A DNA stretch of 64,000 bases, taken from Sesamum alatum. Lineage: Eukaryota; Streptophyta; Magnoliopsida; Lamiales; Pedaliaceae. This document shows positions 46,834 through 58,812 of the stretch, piece by piece (the stretch's first letter is position 1; every line of letters starts with the position of its first letter). The stretch is taken from the NCBI GenBank assembly GCA_034509735.1, contig JACGWO010000007.1, forward strand, positions 21,914,046-21,978,045, given 5' to 3'. The position numbers were made by a program, and so were the translations under genes. The notes beneath the pieces are model-generated. The model was given only the letters and a program-made list of their open reading frames with translations. It was not told the origin of the DNA and made no database searches.

Positions 46834-48350
46834 TGACTTCTTTACAACTCAAATCATCTCTTTAAGCTGCTGGATTTTATCTTTCTTGAGGGCCTTAGTA
46901 AGAATATCTACAACTTGATCAAGAGTTTGATGTACTCCACCTCAATCTATTTGGTAGCAATGCAATCTCAAATAAAATGAAACCTTGCATCTATATGTTT
47001 GCTTTGATCATAAAACACTAGATCCTTAGCAAGAGCAAAATAGTTGATTTATTGTCCACCATGATTTTAGTTGCTCCATCTTGCGGAAAATAAAGTTTAC
47101 TTAGCAGTCTTCTTAGCTAAATTGCACATGTTCCCGCAGTTGTGGCAACGTACTCCGATTGACATGTTGATAGAGTCACAATTGGTTGCTTCCTTGAGCA
47201 CCATGCAATTGCATTTTCTCCAAAGAAAAACACAAATCCAGTAGTGATTCTTTTATCATCAATGTCACCAACATAATCACTATCACAATATCGTTTTAAG
47301 CAAGCATTATTAGAAGAGGTGTGCAGAATGCCATAATCAAGAGTACCTTTTAGATATCAAAGAATTCTTTTCGCAGCAGGCATGTGTTCTTCACTTGGAT
47401 TCTCCATGAACTGACTCACTAATCCTACTACAAATAGTATGTCGGGTCTAGTACATGTCAAGTACCGTAGACTCCCACAAGACTTCGAAATGTAGTTGAG
47501 TCGACCTTTCTTGCTCCATCGTCTTTGGAAAATTTTACTCCACACCCTACTGGAGTATTCACCGAATTGCATTCCATCATCATGAACTTTTTATTTTCTC
47601 CTTTTGTATTCTCCTTATTATGTACACCCATTTGACTCCAATGGCTTGATGACCACTTGGTAGTGTAGCTCTCTCCCAAGCGTCATTTTTTCTCTATTGA
47701 ATGGGTTTCTTCCTCCATGGCTTGCCCCAATTTCTTCTCCTTTTATAGCTTCTTCAAAACTCAAAGATTCATCATTCATAAATAAACCAAAAATATTATC
47801 ATCACTTATTATTTCCATAGTATTATAAAGATCATTTATGATCCGATACCTTTGAGGTTGTTCACTTGAACTTGGTGTTGAGGAGGTTGAATTCTCACCT
47901 TCAACTTCTTGCTCATTCTCTTCTTCTAGATGTGGAGAAAACAAAACTTCGTTCCTCTTTAGATATTCAAATTCCATGAGGCATCTTCTTTGAATTCCAT
48001 GTCTCTACTAATCACAATATTTTTTGCAATAGGATCAGAACATTTGTATCGCTTAGAGTTCTCATCATAGCCAAGAAAGACCCTCTTCTTACTTCGGTTA
48101 TCTAGTTTTGTTATTTGTTGTTCCGACACATGAACATAGCAAATAGAGAAAAACACTTTTAAGTGCTTCACATTGGCTTCCATCCACTCCCTGCTTCTTG
48201 TGGAGTTATTTTCTCCAAATTCCTTGTCGAGGATCTGTTTGAAAGATACACGGCATATGAAACTGCTTTGGGCCATAATTCTTTTGCCATTGTCTTACTT
48301 TTCAGCATAGTCCTCGCCATGTTTAAATCGTTCTATTCTTTCCTTCTGCA
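46834..48350 (-). pseudogene. Copia-D pol pseudogene with deleted RT core
   Basis: Minus-strand order: integrase tail (MARTMLKSKTMAKEFWA-like, near 48290-48320), the IN C-terminal block at 47959-48276 (KRVFLGYDENSKRYKCSDP), an acidic linker at 47690-47977, the RT start near 47640-47700, then a direct jump near 47600 to post-RT sequence (NSVNTPVGCGVKFSKDDG), YLTCTRPDILFVVGLV near 47430, and the RNase H end (LKKDKIQQLKEMI) near 46860. About 200 codons of RT, including the palm catalytic box, are missing. The frame shifts several times. Confidence 0.82.
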
Positions 48351-49092
48351 ACGCTATTCAAGCACGAAGCATTGGTTCCTAGGGGAGTTGTTAGCTTCGC
48401 GAGAAGAAGAGGTGGCGGGGGAGGAGGAGGAGTGGCCCCCGATCGAGTAGGCACCTGGAGATGGATGCTGGAGGAAAAACCTCCCTTAGCGATCTTGGAA
48501 AGGACCTGAGAGGTCGAGGCTGCCCGCTTCCCTCGAGACTCACTGGAAGCGGGTGTCCCCTTAGGGGTACATGTAGCTGGAGTCGCCTGTCGCCCCCCTA
48601 GCTGCCCTGGATGCTACCTCATAGATATTTGCTAAACAAGATCCTCTCTGCAAAATGATAGATATTGCAGTTTTTACTCCTAGTCACTCGAGATTAACAG
48701 AATGCTGAAGCAAGGGATCAAAAGTATTAGTACCAGTGCCTCCTCCAGAGGGACCACTTTGGGGCTCAAGCGGAAATGAGACAAGAGACTTTGATCCATC
48801 AACCCTCAACAATCGTAAGGCTTGGAGTTTAAGTCCTCTAAGAGGGGAGACAAGTCAGCAAACCTATTTCTCTCAGGAAAGAAACGAGGGAAGAAACATC
48901 ATATATCTACTGGTGAGGGAAAGCCCAGTGAGAAAGGGGGAGGCACATAGAAGAAGTTGCCCCTCCACAGTTTAGGGGCATTAGGAGTAGGCAAAAATCG
49001 AATGTCGCGACAGTGAGAGATGTGCAAAATCCCAGGTTCGGACTTTTTCAGCTGAAAAGAGGCAAGAAAATCCTGAACGTATGGGTAAAACC
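48351..49092 (-). pseudogene. Gypsy-E gag-like pseudogene, left part
   Basis: Minus strand: from 49092 the gypsy-type domain continues from the right piece (see 55625-56674) as FRIFLPLF, then by a one-base shift QLKKSEPGILHISHCRDIRF and LPTPNAPKLWRGNFFYVPPP, a signature of the 'putative gypsy type transposon' (PF04195-like) domain. Downstream is a Pro-rich stretch near 48395-48435. A seemingly continuous frame reaching 49177 is misleading, since 49093-49177 is LTR. Target copy aaacc lies at 49088-49092. The left limit is Copia-D. Confidence 0.75.
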
Positions 49093-51115
49093 TGAAGAAA
49101 TCGTTATAAGCCAGGGACATTAAAAGAACAATGGAAGCGATAAATAAAATAATAAACGGGATCATATCCCACGCCAACTGGGTTATTCGTGCACTTGCAC
49201 ACTAACTAGTTGATGTGAATCAAAGGGTAAATACCTCTTTGAGAGAAGTGGAGTGTCCTAGCTCCAAAGCTCTCCTCCAACAATGATTTCTTGCGTTGTT
49301 CAAACAAGAGCAAAGTCATACTCTCTCTAGCAAGTCCATACAAAACTCCAGCTTGTGTCTCATTGAGCCTTGCTAGATACTCAAGAGAGTGGGACTAGAA
49401 TAACACTTCTATGAAATAGAACATATTATAGGTTACTTAAGAAAATCTTGAATGAATTTCAAGCTCTTAAGAAGAAGATGAAAAGATAAACTTTTGAGGA
49501 AGAAGAGAGATACATAAGAGAAAGGGAGCAAGATATATATTTCTTTCTATATCCACCTAGGCTCCAGCACCCTCTATATTTAAAGGTGGCGGTTCATTCA
49601 AGTCAATGGTAGGTGAGCTATACTCATGAGGATGCAAACCCCTAATTAATGGCATTTAATGCATAATCGGCACTTGTGGTCCCTTGAGACTTGACCACAT
49701 TTTGAATTAAACCCAATCTGACTTTGGATTAGTAATTAATTGATCCAATGAATTAATTTAAATCCACATAAAATCTTTTTTTAATTCTTAGACCTAAAAT
49801 TAATTAATTCAATTAATTAAAACCAAAATTCAAACATTTAATTAATTCAATTAATTAACACTTTAGGTTTCCTATCACATAGGACCTCAATTGAATAATC
49901 AAATTATTCAAATGATTAATTTAAACTCCTTTTAATTAATCATCTTTCTCTTCCGGAATTAATTTAATAATTAATTTCCATCTGAAATTAATTCTCTAAT
50001 TAATTTTCCACAATATCGTTAGTGTTTTGCATGTGACCCTTATAGGTCCACCTTTAGTTAGACTTCGGCTTGTATCACATATACAATTTAATCCAACTAC
50101 TACCTTGCTCTAGATTAATTAAATCATATTTAATTGATCACTCTCGATTACTCATTAATTCAAGAGTACCCATTACCATGGGTGGTCGTCTAACTACGGT
50201 CCATGGCAATAGAGAATAGGTGAAATTGGTGTTAACCTTTAACTGCCTGTACCGTATGATATGGTCCTTCCATCAAGCTATCTCCCGATTAAATTCTAGG
50301 GCACATAATTTTAAATTGGTTCCCATATTTGACTTTGATAACTATGTATCCACTTTTTAACTGTGTTTCTCATTAATCAACATGTGAAACTATTTTCCTA
50401 TTGATTAACAGCTGAGGCCACAGGCTTCTAGAGATGAACAGAGTCCAGAGGACATAGGAGATCGCCATATTCTCATGATGGGTTATAGATTCCTTCTCGG
50501 AAACCAACCATCATGTATGTTTTGACTGCACTGGTGTAGGGCTTTTGGCAACCATGTAATGACACAATTACATCAGCCAGGACCAAGGTATAGTCGCCCC
50601 ATACACAAGGCTACTGTGGCTCCTCAGGTCGGATAACTAACTTCCGTGTTGTCGCAACTAAGGGGTTCTAGTCATACTGATCACGCCGCATGAGCTTTCA
50701 TGTGACAACTCCTGCAAGTCAATTCTGTGATCTTGACAACCCACTTGTGAAGCACCCACCAAAGTTCATAGATGTTATACGTCTGTCGTCAATGAAACTC
50801 GACACTCATCACATGAATACATCACTTAGTGCAAATTTCTATAAAACTTCTCAACGCCCATTCTTGAGTGTTCTTGACTTGGAAAATTTAACCCAAACTT
50901 TGGAAGTTGGTTTCATAGTCGCCATGAAATGCGCGACCCAACTTCATTAGTTTAACTGGTCTGTAGGCTTTGTCCATGAAATGCAATAATAACATATAAT
51001 ATAACAAAGATGGGCAAAACTAATATTCATGACATTTAATATTATATTGAATAAGATTATTAACAGTAGATTACAAACAACTAACTAATTGGCGTTCTGG
51101 TCACCTACACTAACA
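49093..51115 (-). repeat. Copia-F 3' LTR, 2023 bp
   Basis: Minus-strand start tgttagtgtaggtgaccag and end ...cgatttcttca. The length matches the Copia-C 3' LTR (2027 bp). Contains a TTAATTcAATTAATTaa-rich region (49730-50170). Confidence 0.88.
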
Positions 51116-51131
51116 ATCTGCCACTTGACCT
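51116..51131 (-). other. Copia-F polypurine tract
   Basis: Minus strand aggtcaagtggcagat, beside the LTR TG; nearly identical to the Copia-C tract gtcaagtgggagat. Confidence 0.8.
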
Positions 51132-52360
51132 GAAAGTCAATCACCCATATGCTTCAAACCTATCTAATCAAGATATTGAGTATGGGCAATCTGTTGTGTT
51201 TTTTGCTGATGCAACAGGATCCACCCACACATCGCCTCTTTCTACCATCTCTCGAACCAGATGGTAGCGTCTGAGGATGTGTTTGCCTTGTGATGAGATA
51301 TTGGTTCCTTTGCTTGCGCAATTGACCCATTTTTATCACAATACACAACTATGGGTTCGACAACGCTAGGTACCACACCCAACTCTTCGATGTAGTTTTT
51401 CATCTAAACTGCTTCCTTAGAAGCTTCCGAAGCTGTTATGTATGCAGCCTCAATGGTGGAGTCAGTGTAGTGTCTTCCTTGGAACTCTTCCAAGAAACTA
51501 CTGCTCATTGAGTTTAAATATATAATCGGACTGAGATTTGGCATCATCTACGTCTGCCTAGAAGCCGGCATCACTATACCCTTCCAGTATTAGTTCTCCA
51601 TTGTCGTACACCAAGAACAAATCCTTAGTTCTTCTCAAGTGCTTAAGGATAGTCTTGACGGCAATCCAGTGCTGATCAATAGCACATGCCTGATAGCGAT
51701 TCGTGAAACTCAGAGCATAGGCTATATCACGTCTCGTATACTGGACAACATATTGTATGTTGTCAACAGTAGAGGCATAGGGAATGCCAGACATTCTCTA
51801 AATTTTCTCATCAGTCTTAGTAGACTGATACTTGGAGAGCTTCACTCCATGCCTCATGGGAAGGAAACTTCATTTTGAACACTCCATCTTGAATCTTTTA
51901 AAGACTTTGTTGATATATAAGGATTAGGTCAATCCTTACATCCTCCTGGATATATCTCTATAGATCTTGATGTCTAAGATGTAGGATGCATCACCCATAT
52001 CCTTCATGGAGAACTGGGTGGATAACCATACCTTAGTTTTCCTTAACATCTTCACATCAATTTCAACAAGTAAGATGTCGTCCACGTAAACTATTATGAA
52101 CACAATCGTGCTCCCGTTAACCTTTTTATACACATGGAACATAGTCGTTCTTGATCAAATCATATCTCTTTATGACCTCATCAAAATAAATGTTCGAACT
52201 CCAGGACACTTGTTCGAGTCTGGACCTCTGGAGTTTGCGTACCTTTTGCTCGCTCCCCTTGGATGTGAAACCTTTCTTCTGATCCATATAGATCTCTTCC
52301 TCAACAAAGCTATTGAGGGATGCCATTTTCACATCCATTTGTCATATTTTGTAGTCATAA
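51132..52360 (-). pseudogene. Copia-F pol pseudogene, RT palm and RNase H part
   Basis: Minus strand from 52360: MDVKMASLNSFVEEEIYMDQ (RT), then 51936-52142 with an intact VYVDDILLV palm box and WLSTQFSMKDMGDASYILDI. A connection block at 51558-51794 (DIAYALSFTNRYQACAIDQH) and the RNase H remnant to about 51132 follow. Stops and frame changes separate them. The sequence is clearly homologous to Copia-C at 30480-31731. Its upstream half lies across solo LTR-2 at 54482-54899. Confidence 0.87.
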
Positions 52361-54481
52361 TGAAGAGCGAGTGGATCCGCATGGGAGCGCGAGCGGAAGC
52401 GTGAATGGATCTGGATGGGAGCACGAGATTTAAAATAAATAGCAATAAATGTATCCCAAGGGGTGTACCCTTGGGTGCTCAACCGGCCGTTCGATGTAGA
52501 ATACAATAACAGTGTAGTCATGTATCATAAAGTGCATATAGAAAACCTATGAAAAACTACATATAATAAAATGATAGTTACCTTTGTAGTTTTCTCCATA
52601 AACCACTACAAGTGTTGTTCCCTTTCAATGGTGCACACGTTCACTTAGACCCAAATGTATGAGGTCCTCTAACAAAGTCCACACCACACTAGGAGAGGTT
52701 TTATTTTTCTTGCTAAAGAAAAAACGGACCTCGAAAAAGGATTGCACTATCAATTAGTGTGTCCTTCTTGATCTTGCTTTACTCTTCAATTGATCTTATA
52801 TCAATGAAGCAACAAAGATGAGAAAGGGAGAGAGATGGGGTGGGTGAATTGGCTTGAAGAGAGAGAACAAGTCTTTCGTTTTCCTTGAAAAAGATGATGT
52901 ATGTTTTTCTATGTTGTTGGGGAATGTGTATATACACACACACACACATATATATATATACATTATTAATGTGATTATTGGAATGAGTATAAGTTCATCC
53001 GAGGGATGTTTAGATACATCCCAATGAATCACCCGTTAATCTTCAATCAAGCCTACCACTTTTCAAGGTATGATAAAATCATACCAAGTAAAGGAGGCTT
53101 GATTGGAGTTGACTTGTTCGTGTCTGAAAGGAACAAGTCCCTTTACATCCAATAAGCCCTTGGGCCGATTTTGTGCTCCAAGGAAGAGCCAAAATCCACC
53201 CTATCTATTTATGGGAGGAGCCCAACTCCTCCTCCCTTCTCCAAAAGTGGAATTAACTTGTACTTTAGGCCCAAAATTTAACGGATTGAGCTTTATTGTG
53301 ATCCAATTATAGTAAGCCCAAGAATGAAATCAAATTTAATTCAAAGTCTAATTAAATAATGCCCAATAATGTTTTTAATTCAATTAAAAGATCCAATCCT
53401 ATAATCTCTTTTTAATTGATAAATCTCTTTTATCAAATTAACCGTAGGCCCGATATAGTATTGGCACGTCCATTCAATAGATCATCGCATAAATAATCCA
53501 ATTATTTCTTATCTTCTAGAATTGGCTCCAAGGCAATTCCTTCACCTCCTCAGTGATTTGTGTGTGACTTTTAGGTTTACCCTCAGCTAGAGTTGGACTT
53601 GTGTCCCCCATCTACCGCTCTGGGTCTTAGTTTAGGGTATGAAATTGGATGTCGGTTTCCATCCTGGACTAGGCAGTTATGCTTAAGACTCGAGACTACG
53701 TATGCTTCACTGCATCGACGCAGGAAACCTTCCCTGCTCGATCAACCACTATCCACAGCTTTAAGTAGCATGAACGTGTCTCTAAGTACATAGGAGATAC
53801 TTCTATCACATACTGAGAAGGGACGGATCCTCTTCTTGAAACCCACCGTCCTTGCCACACATTCTGACTACACTGGACAAGGCTTATGATGAACATGTCC
53901 GTGACATGATCACCTCTCGTCAGATCTAAGATACAACCATTGTGTGCACGTGACTGCCGTGGTCCCTCAAGTCCGAGGACTACTCCCGTACTATCGAAAC
54001 TGAGAAATTCCAGTCATACCAACCAAGCCTCCACGGTTTCCATACGATGATCCCTGCGAGTCAGCTCAGTCGGCTTGACCCCAGTCGACCAACCTACTAA
54101 GATCGTATAGACATCCCATGTCTGTCACCTATGAAACATTATAATCATCTAATGAATACGATACGAAGTACAAGTCTCAATAGGACGCTCGATGCATTGT
54201 CTCGAGGTCCTCGACTTGGAGCATTTCACACCTAACCGTTTGTCAGTTGGTTTCATAACCACCATCAAATGTGTGGCCCAACTGCATGAGATGTTGTCGT
54301 GGTCTGTAGGCTTTGTTGTGATATATGTAAATGAGCATTAACATACAGGAATGAGCACAACAAAGACAATACCAATGGTAACGAATCATTTTATTCATTA
54401 TATAATATTACAATACATCAATTTGTCAAATAGATTACATAAAGGCCAATCTAATTGCCTTTTTGATCACCTATTGTTACA
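52361..54481 (-). repeat. Solo LTR-2, 2121 bp, inside Copia-F RT
   Basis: Minus-strand start tgtaacaataggtgatc, plus-strand left edge tgaagagcgagtggatcc (compare tgaaggacaagcggatcc in solo LTR-1). The perfect target duplication cataa lies at 52356-52360 and 54482-54486. RT codons on the two sides are contiguous across the duplication (YYD then YKI), so the LTR clearly landed in coding sequence. No internal region is present. Confidence 0.92.
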
Positions 54482-54899
54482 CATAATACACTGCTATGGC
54501 AAGCAAGATCCTAAGGGATATATGGCCATGGCTACCGGTGAATAAGATTCCTCGAAATCCACTCTAGGTCTTTGAGTATAATCCTTCGCCACTATCATTC
54601 CTTGAAAGTCATTACATCCCCATCCGCCCTACGTTTCCTTTTGTAAAACCCATTTGCACCCCACGGGTGAAACACCCTTACGTGGATCTACCAAGGTCCA
54701 TCCTTTGTTGGAATACATAAAGTCCATTTTGTATGGTCTCAAGCTATTTTCCGGAATCGATGTCGGACATAGCATCTCCGGACGTCCTTGGATCATTGTC
54801 CAACTGACTGGTCAATGCTAGCATACCGTATCTCTCAGGCGGAAGAGATACTTTAAATGACCTTCGGAGAGTTTGTGTGTCGTCAGCAAGAACCTCAAG
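54482..54899 (-). pseudogene. Copia-F pol pseudogene, N-terminal RT part
   Basis: Minus strand: a linker (RYGMLALTSQLDNDP, AMSDIDSGK) precedes the RT N-terminus (TLVDPRKGVSPVGCKWV near 54650-54690) and YSPVAMA near 54530, followed by a frameshift to RILLAIAVYYD at the solo LTR border. Matches Copia-C near 30090-30470. On the right it is joined abruptly to LTR sequence at about 54900. Confidence 0.82.
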
Positions 54900-55624
54900 A
54901 GTTGGTTAATAGCTGTGGCCACAGACTTCTACTAATAAACACAGTCCAGAGGACATAGGAGATTGCCATATTCTCATGATAGGCGATGGATTCCTTTTTG
55001 GAACACACAGACTTCCATGTATATTCTGACTGCGCTGGTGTAGGGCTTTTGAAAAACACGTAATAATGCAGTTACATCAGCCAAGACCAAGATACAACCA
55101 CCCTATACACAAGCCTACTATGGCTCATCAGGTCGGAGGACTAACTTTTGTACTATCGCAGCTATAGAGTTTAGGTCATACTAATCGCGCCACATGAACT
55201 TCCATATGTCAACTCCTGCGAGTCAATTCAATGAACTTGGCAACCAACTTGTCAAGCACCCACTAAAGTGCATAGACGCTATACGTCTTTTGCCGATGAA
55301 ATTCAACACTCATCACCTAAATACATCACTTAGTGCAAGTCTCTACAGAACTTCTCAATGCCCATTCTTGAGAGTTCTTGACTTGGAATGTTTCAGACCA
55401 ACCTCAGAAGTTAGGTTTATACTCGCCATCAAATGCGCGACCTAACTTCATTGGTTTAACTGGTCTATGGGCTTTGTCCGTGAAATGAAATAATAACATA
55501 TAATATAACACGACAAAGATGGCCAAAACTATGTTCATGACATTTCATATTACATTGAATAAGATTGTTAATAGTAGATTACAAAACAACCAACTAATTG
55601 GCTTTCTGGTCACCTACACTAACA
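54900..55624 (-). repeat. Copia-F truncated 5' LTR
   Basis: On the minus strand, the first 725 bp of the LTR (tgttagtgtaggtgacc...). It aligns with 50395-51115 of the 3' LTR (for example gtccagaggacatagga in both) and ends near agttggttaatagctg at the deletion junction. Confidence 0.85.
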
Positions 55625-56674
55625 AAACCATTATACTTGAAGACAATGGCAAAACTCGGCACGAGTCGGAAGGAGCTAGGGGCCAGTTTGTTTGTGGGGA
55701 CCTTCAAAACCCTAGCGACCTCCTTATAAAAAACAAGAATAGGGAAGTAAAGGTCGGCTCTCATTTAAGCAATAGAGAAGCATAAATAGTTGGGGGAAGG
55801 ATATCTGGTGGATTCTCATGCGAGGGGACCAGAAGGACGTAACAGTCAGGGATATTACACTCTGACATGGGCTGAAAATATCCACAACACAAAGGGAGAA
55901 GGGGACCCTATCCAGAAGAATATAGTTGGCCGCCCTCTCTCCTTCCCCTCCGACCGCAGGAGGTTCAGCCTCCTTACCAAGAAAGGAATCATCACTTCTT
56001 CCTCATTTTCCCCTTCCTCACCTAGGACTCTCTCTTCCTCGGAAGGTTCATCAGTCAGACGACACTGGCTCTCAACCACCTTTCGTAGGCTCCACCTCCG
56101 GGCCCCTCGATGGAAAGGCAGGCTGGAGCCTGCCCCTCCAAAGGTAGCTTCGAAAGTATCCTTGCCCGGCGGTTGTTCCCCGATGAAGCATACAGATTCA
56201 TCCAAAGACTCCATGAGAGAAGAATATAATTAACAGAAAAACACAAAGAAAGGCGAAGGAGACCAAAAAAATGCGTGAGAAGAAGAAGAGATGCTTTCAC
56301 TTACAAGAATAAGAACACAAAAAGGCAAAGTGCTCAGAGTAGTCAAGTAGTTTCTTTTTTTTCTCTCTCCAAGTCGTGGGGAATGAAGAATGGGGAGGAA
56401 TAAGGAATGAAGGGGTTCAGGAGGCAGGTGAATGGGCAAAGTCTACGGTTACTCACAGACGTTTCAGGTAACCGACAATTATTAGGCAATTACGAAGAAG
56501 GGAAGTTACGGAAAGGGGCGGTTATCAATAACCACCACCCCCACGTGGGGAAGTGCACCACACGCGCCCAACTACAGAGACGACCTATGGCCTAGCCATC
56601 AAATCTCATCTGACAGAAGCCCCAAATTCGAGAAACTTCTCTTTTTCTTTCTTAAAGGCGAAGGATGCTAAGTC
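55625..56674 (-). pseudogene. Gypsy-E gag-like pseudogene, right (N-terminal) part
   Basis: A Met at 56214 starts MESLDESVCFIGEQPPGK, an acidic N-terminal region through EEERVLGEEGENEEEVMIP; after frame changes, 55630-55780 reads LYFPILVFYKEVARVLKV and PTNKLAPSSFRLVPSFAIV, then KYNGF at the Copia-F target site. These are hallmarks of the gypsy-type transposon N-terminal domain (PF04195-like), found in gag regions of large plant gypsy elements. The remainder to 56674 is upstream untranslated sequence, cut by Gypsy-G (target copy aagtc, 56670-56674). Confidence 0.72.
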
Positions 56675-58435
56675 TGTAGCACCCCCTATAGCATTACGTT
56701 GTAATACCACTGATTATAATACAACCTCCATAATTAAACCCATTTTACAATAAATTTATATTAAAAGCAATAACTCTTAGAATACAAAATTCAATAGAAA
56801 ATCTAATATTTGTAGTTATGTAGCTAGAGATCTCAACCCAAGATGTTACTGCTGACCCACCTAATAAGACTGGCAGCATGGTTTATGATCTAATTCAGCT
56901 AGTCAATGTGGGTAATGTCCTGAAAAATATGTGGCAAGGAATGAGCTGTCTACTCAATATGTATAACTAATCGACTTATATATATATATACACATACACA
57001 CATACACAATAATATGAATATAATGCAATTACAACAAATATAAGAAATAACATATACCCACAATCATATATCAATCTACACATAATACTCAACTTTATTA
57101 TTTATTTCCTTAGGGCCCTGCTTACCCATGCTGGAGTTCATCACTCAATGGTCTTGCCGGCTATCGTCCCCTCAATCATAATACCTCTTTTTTTCGGTAT
57201 CACGCAGCACACAGCTCGTATGATACCCCATCATCAATGATACCACACAACACAAAGCTCGTACGATATCCCGTCGTCAATCATATCACAGAGCACACAA
57301 CTCGTATGATATGTCACATCATCTCCACTGATCAATGACAGCACACAGCTGGTCACTAATCATATCATTATAAGCCATTGCAGTATGTCCTCCAGTTAGG
57401 TAAGTCATATCTTTATCTTGATTCACGATATTCTCATCAATGATCTCATCATTCGTTTTTATTCATTTAACAATCAAATAACCATCAGTAACTTCAACGT
57501 TTAAAGTCATTTAACAATCACATATAGTACATACAATCACCTATCTAACTTCCATACACCATAACCACATATAATCACATAATGACAACTTCACAGAATA
57601 AAAAGTAATCCAGACAAATAGCCAACAATTCACAATAGGGTATACAACAAAAGAATATATATATATATATATACAATATCCATATTTATAAATATATATT
57701 CATAAATATAATTATACTTACCTCAAACTCAAAAAATCACGTTAATAGAAGGAACCGTTCAGCCCCCTACTCTACCTTCACGTCCTATAGCAAGATATAA
57801 TATGTATAATTAATATATCGAAATATTGTAAATTCCGAATGAAATTACTAATTAATATTCGTACTTTTTCCACCAGTATTTCAATATTTCATTTATATTA
57901 AAATTCAAACCTCCATTATTTTTATAACTATCGTTCTCTATAACATCCTTAAATGAAATTACTACAAATATCTCATATTCCTTTCTAATAAATATAATAT
58001 TTCTCAAATACAATTTTCTACTATTCCTATTAATTTTTGTCAACTCTTCACTATAATAAGAATTTTTTAAACACTAGTACATATAATTATGTATTTGGTT
58101 AATAAGCCCGATCAATTTGAGTAATTCATTATAACAACTACTAAATCTAATAGGTTAAATTATTTTAATTTAATGGCTATAATATTTTCGTCCAATTAAA
58201 CATAGACCCGAATACTAATTTCTATAAATGCTCAACTTCAATAAAATTTCCGGTTAAATTGTAAATCGAATAGTATAAAGCATATTTAATAAATGCACTA
58301 ATTAAATAATATAATTATACTAATTAATTATAAATTAAATTATTAATTCATTACCTGTTTCACGGTCGAAAAAGAAGGAGATTTCGTCCCTATACTCTCC
58401 CTCTAAAATGAATCATCCTTTTTATCATATATATC

Positions 58436-58476
<41 letters not shown>

Positions 58477-58799
58477 GCATGTAGGTAGCAACACGTGTAC
58501 ACCTTTATTATACTTTATCTTGTTTTTCTTTTTTTTTTCTTTTTTTTTTGTTAAATATTATAAAGCATGTTTTATATATATATATATTACTTATTTAATA
58601 ACTTTTGTGAAATTTCAAATTTTGCCCCCTATTTTCTCAATTTATAAATCATCCCCCAAATATTTTATAAAGTTCCAATTTAGTCCCTTCAAATGTTAAT
58701 ATATTCTAATTTCAACCTGTAATTTATAATTAAATTTATATTTTCTTAATAATTACTAATTATCTTATCAATTAACTATAAAACTCTATGGACGTCACA
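56675..58799 (-). repeat. Gypsy-G 3' LTR
   Basis: 2125 bp, plus-strand ends tgtagcacccc...gacgtcaca. Contains AT microsatellites (57657-57673, 58441-58470), subrepeats at 57199-57330, and TATA-like AT runs. No coding capacity. Confidence 0.92.
57199..57330. repeat. LTR subrepeats, about 43 bp x 3
   Basis: Imperfect tandem units around agcacacagctcgtatgat, acaaagctcgtacgatat and cacacaactcgtatgatat. The same array is in the other LTR at about 61898-62030. Possibly enhancer-like U3 repeats. Confidence 0.8.
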
Positions 58800-58812
58800 A
58801 TTCTCCTCTCCT
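58800..58812 (-). other. Gypsy-G polypurine tract
   Basis: Minus strand aggagaggagaa directly before the LTR TG (tgtgacgtcc), preceded by cgaggacgaaattttta, as in many plant gypsy elements. Confidence 0.75.

Larger units (their letters stand above)
46309..48350 (-). mobile_element. Copia-D: 3' half of a copia element
   Basis: A minus-strand element with a 3' LTR (46309-46818), polypurine tract and the late integrase to RNase H region. The 5' part (LTR, gag, protease, most integrase) is missing; homology stops near 48350, where Gypsy-E sequence begins. The type differs from Copia-C and Copia-F (shorter LTR; YLTCTRPDILFVVGLVSQFM motif). Confidence 0.82.
49093..55624 (-). mobile_element. Copia-F: nested copia element with large deletion
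   Basis: A minus-strand element related to Copia-C, inserted in Gypsy-E with the perfect target duplication aaacc (49088-49092 and 55625-55629). It has a full 3' LTR, polypurine tract, RNase H and RT, but only 725 bp of 5' LTR fused to late polyprotein sequence: the rest of that LTR, the primer site, leader, gag, protease and integrase are gone. Solo LTR-2 interrupts the RT. Confidence 0.9.

Noticed and set aside
48899..49177. A 92-codon minus-strand frame that looks like one hydrophobic-to-gypsy protein
   Set aside because: Bases 49093-49177 are the end of the Copia-F LTR; only the part below 49093 is Gypsy-E. The fusion frame is accidental.
49190..49215. LTR edge of Copia-F near 49213 (tgatgtgaatc)
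   Set aside because: No matching duplication there; aaacc at 49088-49092 pairs with 55625-55629 and restores the Gypsy-E coding match.
57199..57330. CRISPR-like array
   Set aside because: Imperfect tandem repeats without unique spacers, in a plant LTR.
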